NCBI RefSeq assembly: GCF_020010925.1
Contig: NZ_JAGJBZ010000001.1
Span: 248,001 to 312,000 of the forward strand
Source of the DNA: Streptomyces griseiscabiei
GTDB lineage: Bacteria > Actinomycetota > Actinomycetes > Streptomycetales > Streptomycetaceae
Direction of reading: 5' to 3'
DNA length: 64,000 bases
Position numbers and translations under genes: made by a program. A model generated the notes under the pieces. That model was not told where the DNA came from and searched no databases. It saw nothing but the letters and a program-made list of their open reading frames with translations. Within the stretch, counting starts at the first letter, position 1. Each line of letters begins with the position of its first letter. Shown one piece after another: positions 10,265 through 17,849 of the stretch.

Positions 10265-10278
10265 TTGAAACGCTTCAA
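10265..10278. promoter_or_regulatory. LacI/CcpA-type palindrome upstream of the STAND gene
   Basis: TTGAAACGCTTCAA reads TTGAARCGYTTCAA on both strands, close to the operators of LacI-family regulators in actinomycetes. It sits 33 bases upstream of the STAND start. No LacI gene adjoins it. Confidence 0.45.
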
Positions 10279-10390
10279 GAGCGAGTCGTCGCCCAAGGTA
10301 CGTTTCCCCCCGATCGCACCGCAATGCCCTCCCGTACGGGGCCCGCCCGCGACGTCCAGGGTGCCTCGCCCGGTGGCGTCACCGGACTCG

Positions 10391-10405
10391 TATGATCTCG
10401 CGGTG
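10391..10405 (+). promoter_or_regulatory. Probable leaderless promoter of the gene starting at 10403
   Basis: TATGAT (10391-10396) fits a -10 box and lies six bases before GTG, so transcription would begin at the start codon itself. No Shine-Dalgarno is present. No good -35 is visible. Confidence 0.5.
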
Positions 10406-10795
10406 AAGATCTGGACGGAGCCCCCTGGCAGGACCGACGTCGAGGCGGTCGTGCGCGATTACTTCGACCTGCTCCGGGCCGGGAGGATCCCCGAGGCCGA
10501 GCAGTCCGTCGATCATCACCCGGTCCGGCATGTGCTGAAGGCCCTGTGGACCGGCTCTGTGGAAGCGAGCGCCGGTGAGGACGGGACGAGCGGCGGTCCC
10601 CCTCCCGACGACTGGGAGCGGGACCTGTCCTGGCTCGGCGACCTCGATCTCGCGGACTTCCACTGGGGCGAGACCGGCAGCGGCTTCTACGTCGAGCTCA
10701 CCTGCCGCGGACGGATCATCGAGGTGGCGCTGGGCTTCTGGGTCAGACCCACCGACGCGGGCTGGGTGCTCACCGGACCGGCCACGTACTGGTAG
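10403..10795 (+). CDS. Hypothetical protein, 130 aa
   Basis: I do not recognise the family. The start was placed at GTG 10403 because a -10-like TATGAT lies just before it and the upstream residues of the longer frame look random. The protein is soluble and acidic. It starts with an amphipathic segment (DVEAVVRDYFDLLRAGR) like SnoaL/NTF2-fold proteins and ends in aromatic beta strands (GSGFYVELTCRGR, LGFWVRPTDAGWVLTG), which also fits an NTF2-like fold. It is divergent from the STAND gene. Confidence 0.65.
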   Translation: MKIWTEPPGRTDVEAVVRDYFDLLRAGRIPEAEQSVDHHPVRHVLKALWTGSVEASAGEDGTSGGPPPDDWERDLSWLGDLDLADFHWGETGSGFYVELTCRGRIIEVALGFWVRPTDAGWVLTGPATYW

Positions 10796-10841
10796 GACCG
10801 GCGCAGAGGCGGCACGGTACGAGGCCCTCGGCGGCCGCGTG

Positions 10842-11948
10842 TCACGGGGACGCCGGTCGGGCGACGCGCCGCCGCCACAGGTCGCGCAGTGCGGGGACGA
10901 TGCCGCGCGGCAGGAACAGCACGACGAGGATGAGCAGGGCGGCGTACACGGCGTAGTTGAGGATGCTGGGGGCGGCGGCGGGCATGCCCGGCCGGGAGCC
11001 CAGGTCGTTGAGGAGCTGCACGATCAGGGTGACCGTGGTGGCGCCCAGGAGCGCGCCCCAGATGGTGCCGAGCCCGCCGACGACGGCCATCACCAGGAAC
11101 TGGATGGACAGCAGCACCGGGAACGAGCCCGGATTGATGTAGCCGATGAAGAAGGCGTAGACGCCTCCGGCGAGTCCGGCGAACGCGGCGGCCAGGGTGA
11201 ACACGGCGAGCTTGTAGCGGGCCACGGGGACTCCGCTCGCGCTCGCCGCCGTCTCGCTGGTGGCCAGTGCCCGAAGTCCGCGGCCGGCCCGGGAGGTGAC
11301 GACGTTGCGGGCGATCAGGACGGTCACGGCCAGGGCGGCCCAGGCGAGGTAGGCATAGTGGATGTCCTCGCCGAGTTCGGTGCCGCCGACGGAGAGCCGC
11401 GGGATGCCCTGCAGACCGACCGAGCCACCAGCCCACTCCGCCTCGCCGAGCAGGGAGACGAGGATGAGCTGCAGGGCGATGGTGGCGAAGGCCAGGTGGT
11501 GCCCGCGCAGCCGCAGCAGCGGTCCTCCGATGGCGGCGGCGAGAGCCGCGGCGACCAGCGGTGCCGCGGCCAGCGCCAGCAGGGGCGGGGTGCCGTTAAC
11601 GCTCAGCAGCCCGGCCGCGTAGGCGCCGATGGCGTAGAACGACGCCTGGCCGATGGAGACCTGGCCCGCGTAGCCCATGAGCAGGCTCAACCCGACGGCG
11701 ACCATGGCGGACAGCCCGAGCATGATGTACACGGAGAGCTGGGCGCCGGTCAGCATCGGAGGCAGGGCGAGGGTGAGGGCCGCCGCCGCTCCGGCCGCGA
11801 CGCGTCCGGCTCGCCCTCCCCGGCCGATGGCGGCGCCGACGGGCCCTCGGGTGTTCGACGGCGAGGTGTCGCCCGTCCCGCCCGCGCCGCCGGCGGCGGC
11901 GGCGGTCTGGGACGTGGCCCGTTCACGGCCGGAGGTGACGGCGCTCAT
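10842..11948 (-). CDS. livM: Branched-chain amino acid-type ABC permease LivM, 368 aa
   Basis: About ten hydrophobic segments and the LivM signature region (GYAGQVSIGQASFYAIGAYA) identify the second permease of a HAAT-family importer. The first 50 residues are a Gly/Thr/Ala-rich, probably disordered extension. It is the last gene of the liv operon, 127 bases after livH, whereas the other liv genes overlap by four bases. Partners are LivH, LivG, LivF and the lipoprotein LivK. The substrate is not set by sequence; members carry amino acids, urea or aromatic acids. Confidence 0.9.
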   Translation of the reverse strand: MSAVTSGRERATSQTAAAAGGAGGTGDTSPSNTRGPVGAAIGRGGRAGRVAAGAAAALTLALPPMLTGAQLSVYIMLGLSAMVAVGLSLLMGYAGQVSIGQASFYAIGAYAAGLLSVNGTPPLLALAAAPLVAAALAAAIGGPLLRLRGHHLAFATIALQLILVSLLGEAEWAGGSVGLQGIPRLSVGGTELGEDIHYAYLAWAALAVTVLIARNVVTSRAGRGLRALATSETAASASGVPVARYKLAVFTLAAAFAGLAGGVYAFFIGYINPGSFPVLLSIQFLVMAVVGGLGTIWGALLGATTVTLIVQLLNDLGSRPGMPAAAPSILNYAVYAALLILVVLFLPRGIVPALRDLWRRRVARPASP

Positions 11949-12075
11949 GCGTGCTGCCTTTCTGGTGCGGCGGTGCGGCGGTACGGGGGTCGAGCACGGA
12001 AGGGGGTCCCCCGGGCGTCCCCGCGCCCGGTGTGCACGGCGGACGGCGGGCGGCCCGCTCCACCTTGACGAGGTG

Positions 12076-12936
12076 TCATCCCGCCTCCGCCACGACGCTG
12101 CGGGTCCGGGCCGCCTGTCCGATCATCAGCGCCAGGATCAGGCCCAGCGCCACCACGCTCTGGTAGGCGGCACTGCCGTAGCCCGCGACCATCGCCTCGG
12201 CCACTCCGAGGAACAGGGCACCGGCCAGGGTGCGGCCGATGTGACGCATGGAGCCGACGACCGCCGCCGCGAAACCGTTGATGATCAGCGCCACGTCGGA
12301 GTCGAAGGACACCGAGTTCATGGGCGTCAGCAGAACACCGGCCAGTCCGCCGAGGGCGCCGCCGACGGTGAAGGCGATCAGCCCCATGCGGGTGACGGAG
12401 ATCCCGACGACACGGGCCGCGTAGGGGTTGGACGAGCACGCGGAGAGTGCCTTGCCGGCGTCGGTACGGCCGAACAGCGCGGCCATCGCGGCGAAGACGG
12501 CCACGGTGACGCCGATGACGAGCAGGTAGTGGGTCTGGACACGGGCGCCGAACAGGGTCACGGCACCGGCGAGGCCCTCGGAGGACCGGCCCTGGTCACC
12601 CCAGATCATGACCTCCACGGCGTACGCGAGGACGCCCAGGCCCAGGGTGACCATGAGCGCGGCCTGCGGCGAGGTGCCCCGCCGCCCGATGGCGATCGCG
12701 CCGAAGAGCAGTCCCACGAGGGCGGCGACCGCGACCCCGAGCAGTTCGGCGAGCCCGTGCGGGACGCCCATGCCGAGGAGCGAGACGGCGGTCAGCGCCG
12801 CGACGACGGCGAAGGTGCCCTGGGCGAAGTTGACCACCCGTGTCACCCGGTGGATGAGCACCAGTCCGCTGCCGATCAGCGCGATGCCGCAGCCGGTGCC
12901 CAGTCCGGTGATGAGGTAGACGAGGAAGTCGCTCAT
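12076..12936 (-). CDS. livH: Branched-chain amino acid-type ABC permease LivH, 286 aa
   Basis: MSDFLVYLITGLGTGCGIALIGSGLVL followed by RVTRVVNFAQGTF is the typical LivH N-terminus; about eight membrane helices follow. The start at 12936 was chosen because the ATG overlaps the TGA of livF by four bases (ATGA), giving translational coupling; a longer open frame upstream is the livF shadow. It pairs with LivM to form the membrane channel. Confidence 0.92.
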   Translation of the reverse strand: MSDFLVYLITGLGTGCGIALIGSGLVLIHRVTRVVNFAQGTFAVVAALTAVSLLGMGVPHGLAELLGVAVAALVGLLFGAIAIGRRGTSPQAALMVTLGLGVLAYAVEVMIWGDQGRSSEGLAGAVTLFGARVQTHYLLVIGVTVAVFAAMAALFGRTDAGKALSACSSNPYAARVVGISVTRMGLIAFTVGGALGGLAGVLLTPMNSVSFDSDVALIINGFAAAVVGSMRHIGRTLAGALFLGVAEAMVAGYGSAAYQSVVALGLILALMIGQAARTRSVVAEAG

Positions 12937-13682
12937 GTCGTCTCCGGTGTCACGGCCCGCGTGGCATGGGCCGCTTGGGTCTCGCCGAGGTAGGCCCGGG
13001 TGATCTCGGGGCTCGCGGCCAGGTCGGCACTGCTTCCCTCGGCGGTGATCCGGCCCGCTTCCAGGACGTAGGCGCGGCTGCACAGGTCCAGGGCGAGCCG
13101 CGCGTTCTGTTCGATGAGCAGCACGGCCGTGCCTCGCTCCCGGTTGAGTTCGGTCAGGTGTCCGGCGAGGTCCGCGACGACGAGGGGGGCGAGGCCGAGG
13201 GACAGTTCGTCGATCACGAGGACCTCCGGCCGGCTCATCAGGGCGCGTCCCACGGCGACCATCTGCTGCTGTCCTCCCGAGAGCCCGCCCGCCCTGCGGT
13301 CGCGGACCCGGACCAGGCCGGGCAGCAGTTCGTACACCCATGCGGTGTCCCGCTGTCCGCGGCGGCCGTGGCCCCGGCCGGACAGCCGCCAGGCGCCGAG
13401 GCGCAGATTGTCGTCGACGGTGAGGTCGCCGAACATCTGCCGGCCCTCGGGCACCTGAGCGATCCTGGCCCGTACCTCGACGGTGCCGGAGGCCGGTGCC
13501 AGGATTCCGGTCAGGGTGTTGACCAGGGTGGACTTTCCGGCTCCGTTGGGGCCGACGAGGGCGACCGTCTCACCGGGGGCGACCCGCAGCGAGACGTGGT
13601 CGAGAGCGGTCGCGACGCCGTAGCGGACCACCAGGTCGCGGACCTCGACGACATCGCTCCGCGGCGGTTGCGAGGTGTTCAT
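12933..13682 (-). CDS. livF: ABC transporter ATP-binding protein LivF, 249 aa
   Basis: Walker A GPNGAGKST, the LivF-type QVPEGRQMFGDLTVDDNL segment, signature LSGGQQQM, Walker B VLVIDELSLGL and the switch region LLIEQN are all present. Walker B ends in DELS, as in other LivF proteins. The start at 13682 overlaps the livG stop by four bases. It forms the ATPase dimer with LivG. Confidence 0.93.
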   Translation of the reverse strand: MNTSQPPRSDVVEVRDLVVRYGVATALDHVSLRVAPGETVALVGPNGAGKSTLVNTLTGILAPASGTVEVRARIAQVPEGRQMFGDLTVDDNLRLGAWRLSGRGHGRRGQRDTAWVYELLPGLVRVRDRRAGGLSGGQQQMVAVGRALMSRPEVLVIDELSLGLAPLVVADLAGHLTELNRERGTAVLLIEQNARLALDLCSRAYVLEAGRITAEGSSADLAASPEITRAYLGETQAAHATRAVTPETT

Positions 13683-14458
13683 GCGGCGGCCTCCGTCCCC
13701 GTGCCCAGATACGCCGTGACGACGCGGGGGTCGGCGCGTATCTCGTCCGGTGTGCCCTCGGCGATGACCTTGCCGAGGTCCAGGACGGTGACGCGGTCGG
13801 CGAGGCGGCCGACCAGGGCGACGTCGTGTTCGACGAGCATGATGGTGAGGCCGTCCGCCCGCAGGTGCTCGATGAGGTCGGCGAGCCGTTCCCGCTCCCC
13901 CGCCCGCAGGCCGGAGGCGGGTTCGTCGAGGAGCAGCAGGGTCGGCTGCCCGCACAGGGCGCGGGCGACCTGGAGTTCGCGCTGCTGTCCGAGCGGCAGC
14001 AGCTCCGCGGGGTGGTCCGCCCAGGCCTCCAGGCCGACCCGCCGCACCGCCTCGCGCGCCCGCTCGGCGATCAGCCGTTCCTCCCGGCGGTGGCGCGGCA
14101 GCCTGAGCGCGGCTGCCGCGAACCCCGCGCCGGTGGTGGCGTGGGCGCCGACCATCACGTTCTCCAGGACGCTCATCCCGTGGAAGGTGCGGGCGCCCTG
14201 GAAGACGATGGCGATGCCCAGGCGGGCTCTGCGGTGGGGCGGCAGCCGGTCGATGCGCCGTCCGTCGAGCCGGATCTCGCCCCGCTCGGCGGGCAGTTGA
14301 CCACTGACCAGGTTGAACAGGGTCGACTTGCCGGCCCCGTTGGGGCCGATGATGCCGCGGGTGGTCCCGCGGTCCACCGTCAGGTCGACGCCGTCCACGG
14401 CGTACACCCCGCCGAACGACCGCGTCAGGCCGCTCAACCGGAGCAGGGGATCGGTCAC
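13679..14458 (-). CDS. livG: ABC transporter ATP-binding protein LivG, 259 aa
   Basis: Walker A GPNGAGKSTLFN, the LivG-type RLGIAIVFQGARTF Q-loop, Walker B LLLLDEPASGL and the switch His in MLVEHDVALV are visible. The signature is unusual: PLGQQRELQVARAL, where LivG normally has LSYGQQR. The gene overlaps livK upstream and livF downstream by four bases each, so the four genes are translationally coupled. Confidence 0.93.
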   Translation of the reverse strand: MTDPLLRLSGLTRSFGGVYAVDGVDLTVDRGTTRGIIGPNGAGKSTLFNLVSGQLPAERGEIRLDGRRIDRLPPHRRARLGIAIVFQGARTFHGMSVLENVMVGAHATTGAGFAAAALRLPRHRREERLIAERAREAVRRVGLEAWADHPAELLPLGQQRELQVARALCGQPTLLLLDEPASGLRAGERERLADLIEHLRADGLTIMLVEHDVALVGRLADRVTVLDLGKVIAEGTPDEIRADPRVVTAYLGTGTEAAA

Positions 14459-15651
14459 TTGGCCACCTTCTCCAGCTCGCTCTTCGACCAGGCGGTCGGG
14501 ACGAACGCGCCGTCGGTGACGGAGTTGACGGAGATGTAGTCGGCGGAGAGTCCCGAGTGGTTCTCGGCGCTGAAACGGTAGGTGCCGTTCGGGGTGGTGA
14601 GCGTCAGCTTCTCCATGGCCTGCCGGATCTTCTCGTGGTCGCTGCTCCTCGCCTGCTCGATGGCGGCGGCCAGCAGCTGGATCCCGGTGTATCCGTCCTG
14701 CGCGAACTGCGGTGGCTGGTAGTCGTACTTGTCCTGGAACGGCTGGTCGACGGCCTCGATGGCCTTCTTCTGCGCCCCGTCCGGCAGCGTGTCACCGACC
14801 ACTCCGATGGAGCTGGCGACGATGGCGCCCTCGGCGGCCCTGCCGGCCGGGTCGAGCCACAGCTTGCTGGCCTGGGAACCGGTGAAGGAGATCGGGATGT
14901 CCAGTCCCGAGGCGGCGTACTGCTTGGTCAGGACGACGGAGGCGGGGCCGGTCACCCATACCGCGAGAGCCTGGGCGTCGGTGCCCTTGACGTGTGTGAA
15001 GACGGCGCTGAAGTCGGAGGCGGTGCTCTGGATCTTCTCCGTGGCGACGATCTCGACGCCGTACTTCGCGGCCATCGCCTTCATCGCCCGGTAGCCGGAG
15101 GTCGGGTACGAGGTCTTGGTGTCGTAGGCGACGGCCAGCCTGGTGATGCCCTCGGACCTGTAGTACTGCAACAGGCGCTCGGCGTAGTCGGAGGCCAGGG
15201 CCGGTACGACGAAGACGTACGGGTGGACGGGCGCCACCTGCTCGTCGGCCGGGGTCAGGGAGAGGTAAGGGATCTCCGCGCGGTCCACCGCGGGCAGGGT
15301 GGCCAGCGCCGATCCCCCGGACGGAGAGCCGAGGACGGCGGCCACGCCCTTGTCCTTGAACGCGTTGAAGGCGAGGACGGACTGGTCGGGCAGGCTCTTG
15401 TCGTCCTTGACGGTCAGTTTCAGCTGCCGTCCGAGGACCCCGCCGTCCGCGTTGATCTGGTCGACCGCCAGTTCCGCGGCCTTGCGGCCCTCCGTGCCGA
15501 GGGTCTGCAGCGAACCGGTGAGCGAGGTGATCATGCCTATCTCGATCGGGCCGTCGCCACCGGAGGAGGACGTGGACGAGCCCCCTCCGCACGCGGTGAC
15601 GGTGAGCACCAGACCGACGGCGAGGGTGGCAAAGGGAGTACGAGGGCGCAC
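14455..15651 (-). CDS. livK: ABC transporter substrate-binding lipoprotein LivK, 398 aa
   Basis: The start was set at GTG 15651, preceded by GGGAGG. The signal peptide ends in a lipobox VTAC followed by a Gly/Ser linker. The mature part is a periplasmic-binding-protein type 1 fold (IEIGMITSLTGSLQTLGTEGRKAAELAVDQINADGGVLGR), as in Leu/Ile/Val-binding and aromatic-acid-binding proteins. It captures substrate outside the membrane for LivH/LivM. A good promoter (15790-15819) lies about 140 bases upstream, with a TetR-type operator just beyond it that matches the operator of the neighbouring MBL operon. Confidence 0.9.
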   Translation of the reverse strand: MRPRTPFATLAVGLVLTVTACGGGSSTSSSGGDGPIEIGMITSLTGSLQTLGTEGRKAAELAVDQINADGGVLGRQLKLTVKDDKSLPDQSVLAFNAFKDKGVAAVLGSPSGGSALATLPAVDRAEIPYLSLTPADEQVAPVHPYVFVVPALASDYAERLLQYYRSEGITRLAVAYDTKTSYPTSGYRAMKAMAAKYGVEIVATEKIQSTASDFSAVFTHVKGTDAQALAVWVTGPASVVLTKQYAASGLDIPISFTGSQASKLWLDPAGRAAEGAIVASSIGVVGDTLPDGAQKKAIEAVDQPFQDKYDYQPPQFAQDGYTGIQLLAAAIEQARSSDHEKIRQAMEKLTLTTPNGTYRFSAENHSGLSADYISVNSVTDGAFVPTAWSKSELEKVAK

Positions 15652-15789
15652 GGGGACCTCCCGGATACGGAGCGGGAACGGCATGGGAGAAGAAGCACAC
15701 GCACCCGGCGAACACCCGGCGTGCACGAGAACGACGCGAGAAGAGTCGCTTTGCGGGCTTTCGCGGCTTGCGGCCCGATCGACGGGTTG

Positions 15790-15819
15790 AACGTAGAGCC
15801 GCGGCCGTACGACCGTCAA
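15790..15819 (-). promoter_or_regulatory. Promoter of the liv operon
   Basis: On the minus strand, TTGACG (15819-15814) and TACGTT (15795-15790) are separated by 18 bases, close to the housekeeping sigma consensus. The livK start follows about 140 bases later. Confidence 0.6.
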
Positions 15820-15838
15820 CAGTTCAAGCAGATATTCG

Positions 15839-15852
15839 TGGACTCAAGTCCA
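15839..15852. promoter_or_regulatory. TetR-type operator upstream of livK
   Basis: TGGACT-CA-AGTCCA is a perfect six-base-arm inverted repeat located 20 bases upstream of the livK -35 box. The same arms occur in the tetR/MBL intergenic region at 16684-16697, with only the two centre bases different. Confidence 0.65.
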
Positions 15853-15941
15853 AAAATAGCCTCAGGTCTGCCGAATCGGCGGCGCTCACCGACCTCGGGC
15901 GCCGGCCGCCGCCGTGGCCACCGCCGCGGCGGCCACCACGA

Positions 15942-15989
15942 TCACCGCTGCGGTCACCGCTGCGGTCACCGCTGCGGTCACCGCTGCGC
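15942..15989. repeat. Four tandem copies of a 12-bp unit
   Basis: TCACCGCTGCGG is repeated at 15942, 15954 and 15966, then TCACCGCTGCGC at 15978. On the minus strand each unit carries a TGA, and the first one met is the stop codon of the TetR gene. Copy-number change would therefore add or remove units directly at or after the gene's 3' end. Confidence 0.9.
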
Positions 15990-16610
15990 GAGGATGCCCA
16001 GCAGGATGATGTCGAGCGCTCCGTCGAGGCGGCGTGGGAGGTCGAACGGCTCCGGCTCTTCGCGGATCCAGCGCAGGACCGAGGAGAAATAGCAGGACGC
16101 GAGCAGCGCGCCGGCCTGGTCGGGGTCGACCTGCGACCGGATCTCGTCGCGCTGCCGCCCCTCGTCGACGATCTTCGCCAGTTCGATTTCGAGTGAGGGG
16201 TCCTGCAGCAGGCGGCCGAACCGCGCGGAGGCATCCATCAGGATGACGGTCTCCGCACGCGAGGCGACGTTGAGGTCGGCCATCTCCCCGAGGTAGCGGC
16301 GCAGCCGGTCGCCCACCGGCAGATCCTCCGCGTTCTCCTGGCTGAGGATGGCCGCGACCCGGGCCCGTCGGCGGACTCCCCACTCCTCCAGGAAGCCGAC
16401 CTTCTGCGAGAAGTGGTTGAAGACGGTGGCCCGGGCGACGTCGGCGGACTCCGCGATCTGCTCCATCGTCGTCGCCTCGTACCCCTGGGCCACGAAGAGT
16501 CCCGCCGCGGCGGTGTAGAGCTGGTCGCGCACCTGCTGCCGCTTGCGCTCGCGGCGCCCGAGGGGCGGGGTGTCCTGGGCGGGTACGCCTCCCGCCTCCG
16601 AGATCGTCAT
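15978..16610 (-). CDS. TetR-family transcriptional regulator, 210 aa
   Basis: The helix-turn-helix is clear at residues about 25-70 (LYTAAAGLFVAQGYEATTMEQIAE, then VARATVFNHFSQKVGFL). The remainder is a helical ligand-binding domain. No strong ribosome site is seen before the ATG. The gene sits between the liv operon and the divergent MBL/FAH operon. Its divergent promoter region holds ATGGACTCCAGTCCAT plus a degenerate copy, and an identical-arm site lies upstream of livK, so it probably controls all three units in response to a catabolic intermediate. Confidence 0.9.
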   Translation of the reverse strand: MTISEAGGVPAQDTPPLGRRERKRQQVRDQLYTAAAGLFVAQGYEATTMEQIAESADVARATVFNHFSQKVGFLEEWGVRRRARVAAILSQENAEDLPVGDRLRRYLGEMADLNVASRAETVILMDASARFGRLLQDPSLEIELAKIVDEGRQRDEIRSQVDPDQAGALLASCYFSSVLRWIREEPEPFDLPRRLDGALDIILLGILAQR

Positions 16611-16682
16611 GGGCCCAGTACAGCACAGGCCCCCACGGGTATTGACCCCCGCCGACCGGCATATTTAGATTGCACCCCACAG

Positions 16683-16716
16683 ATGGACTCCAGTCCATCA
16701 ATGGACTTCAGTCTCG
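16683..16716. promoter_or_regulatory. Tandem operator between tetR and the MBL operon
   Basis: ATGGACT-CC-AGTCCAT (16683-16698) is a perfect seven-base-arm palindrome. Three bases on, ATGGACT-TC-AGTCTCG (16701-16716) repeats the left arm and half of the right. The pair lies 30 bases before the MBL GTG start and 73 bases before the tetR start. Confidence 0.72.
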
Positions 16717-16746
16717 ATATGATTCGGGACATGGACAGGAGGCGGC

Positions 16747-17706
16747 GTGGCTTCCACGATCTCCCCGGCGAGCCGGATCGATCTCGGCCAGGGCTGCCAC
16801 GCATGGGTACCGGGCACCGGCGGATGGGGCATGAGCAACGCCGGGCTGGTCACCGGCCGGGGCGAGTCCCTGCTCGTCGACACCCTGTACGACCTGCGTC
16901 TCACCCGGGCCATGCTCGACGGACTGGCGCCGGTGACCGAGACCGCGCCCGTCTCGACCGTGGTCAACACGCATGGCAACGGCGACCACTGGTTCGGCAA
17001 TCAGCTCGTGGCCCACGCCGAGATCATCGCGACGCGCGGTTCACTCACCGACATGCGCCAGGTGGGCCCGGCGGAGATGCACGCGCTGACCAGTGCGGAC
17101 ACGGCGGCGGGGCGGTTCGCCCGCCGGATCTTCGGCCGTTTCGACCATGCCGGTGTCCGGCCCGTGCTGCCGCACCGGGTGTTCGACGGCGGGACGGTCC
17201 TGGACATCGGCGGGACGGAGGTCCGGCTGATCGACGTCGGCCCCGCGCACAGCGCCGGGGACACGATCGTCCATGTCCCGCGTGCGCGGACCGTCTACAC
17301 CGGGGACATCGTGTTCGCCGGTTCCACACCCGTCGTCTGGCACGGTCCGTTCGCCAACTGGCTCACCGCGTGCGATCTGCTGCTCGCCCTGGACGTGGAG
17401 GTGATCGTGCCCGGACACGGTCCGGTCACCACGAAGGACGCGGTCCGCGCCGTCCGCGACTATCTGTCGTACGTCCACGAACAGGCCACCGCGCGCTTCG
17501 ACAAGGGCATGCCCGCCGAGGAAGCGGGCCGCGACATCCGCCTCGGACGCTTCGCCGGCCTCGACGAGAGCGAACGCCTCGCCGTCAACGTGCACACCGT
17601 CTACCGCGAACTCGCCCCCGGAACGCCTCCGCTCGACGGCCCCCAACTCTTCGGCCGCATGGCCGACCTCGCCTGGCCCTGCCCCGGCCCCGGCCCCGGC
17701 TTCTGA
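16747..17706 (+). CDS. MBL-fold metallo-hydrolase, 319 aa
   Basis: The metal site motif is NTHGNGDHWFGN (His76, Asp80, His81). The usual second His of HxHxDH is Asn78, which is typical of one actinobacterial branch near the quinoprotein-relay hydrolases, so it may hold metal differently. Other ligands are in GPAHSAGD, TGDIVF and VPGHG. It starts at GTG after AGGAGG. It leads an operon with a tiny coupled frame and a fumarylacetoacetase-family gene, which suggests hydrolysis of a catabolic intermediate; the substrate is unknown. Confidence 0.88.
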   Translation: MASTISPASRIDLGQGCHAWVPGTGGWGMSNAGLVTGRGESLLVDTLYDLRLTRAMLDGLAPVTETAPVSTVVNTHGNGDHWFGNQLVAHAEIIATRGSLTDMRQVGPAEMHALTSADTAAGRFARRIFGRFDHAGVRPVLPHRVFDGGTVLDIGGTEVRLIDVGPAHSAGDTIVHVPRARTVYTGDIVFAGSTPVVWHGPFANWLTACDLLLALDVEVIVPGHGPVTTKDAVRAVRDYLSYVHEQATARFDKGMPAEEAGRDIRLGRFAGLDESERLAVNVHTVYRELAPGTPPLDGPQLFGRMADLAWPCPGPGPGF

Positions 17707-17780
17707 GCGGCGTCGGCACCCGGGAGTCTCGGCACGCGCCATCGCGCCCCGCTCACCCCCGGCCCCATCAAGGAGAAGAC

Positions 17781-17849
17781 ATGGCCACCAGCACCGTCCA
17801 TGGCACGGCCGGCCCCGCCCCGGCCACGGCAGAGGAGAGCGCTGCGTGA
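17781..17849 (+). CDS. 22-codon open frame coupled to the FAH-family gene
   Basis: A strong ribosome site (AAGGAG) precedes an ATG and 22 codons rich in Ala, Thr and Pro (starts MATSTVHGTAG). Its TGA overlaps the GTG of the next gene (GTGA). It may be the two joined ends of a larger gene lost by in-frame deletion, or a leader peptide that couples translation. No known domain is present. Confidence 0.45.
   Translation: MATSTVHGTAGPAPATAEESAA

Noticed and set aside
15886..16701. 271-codon frame ending in VTAA repeats
   Set aside because: Only the 12-bp minisatellite and the tetR gene read in the wrong frame; no start or domain supports it.
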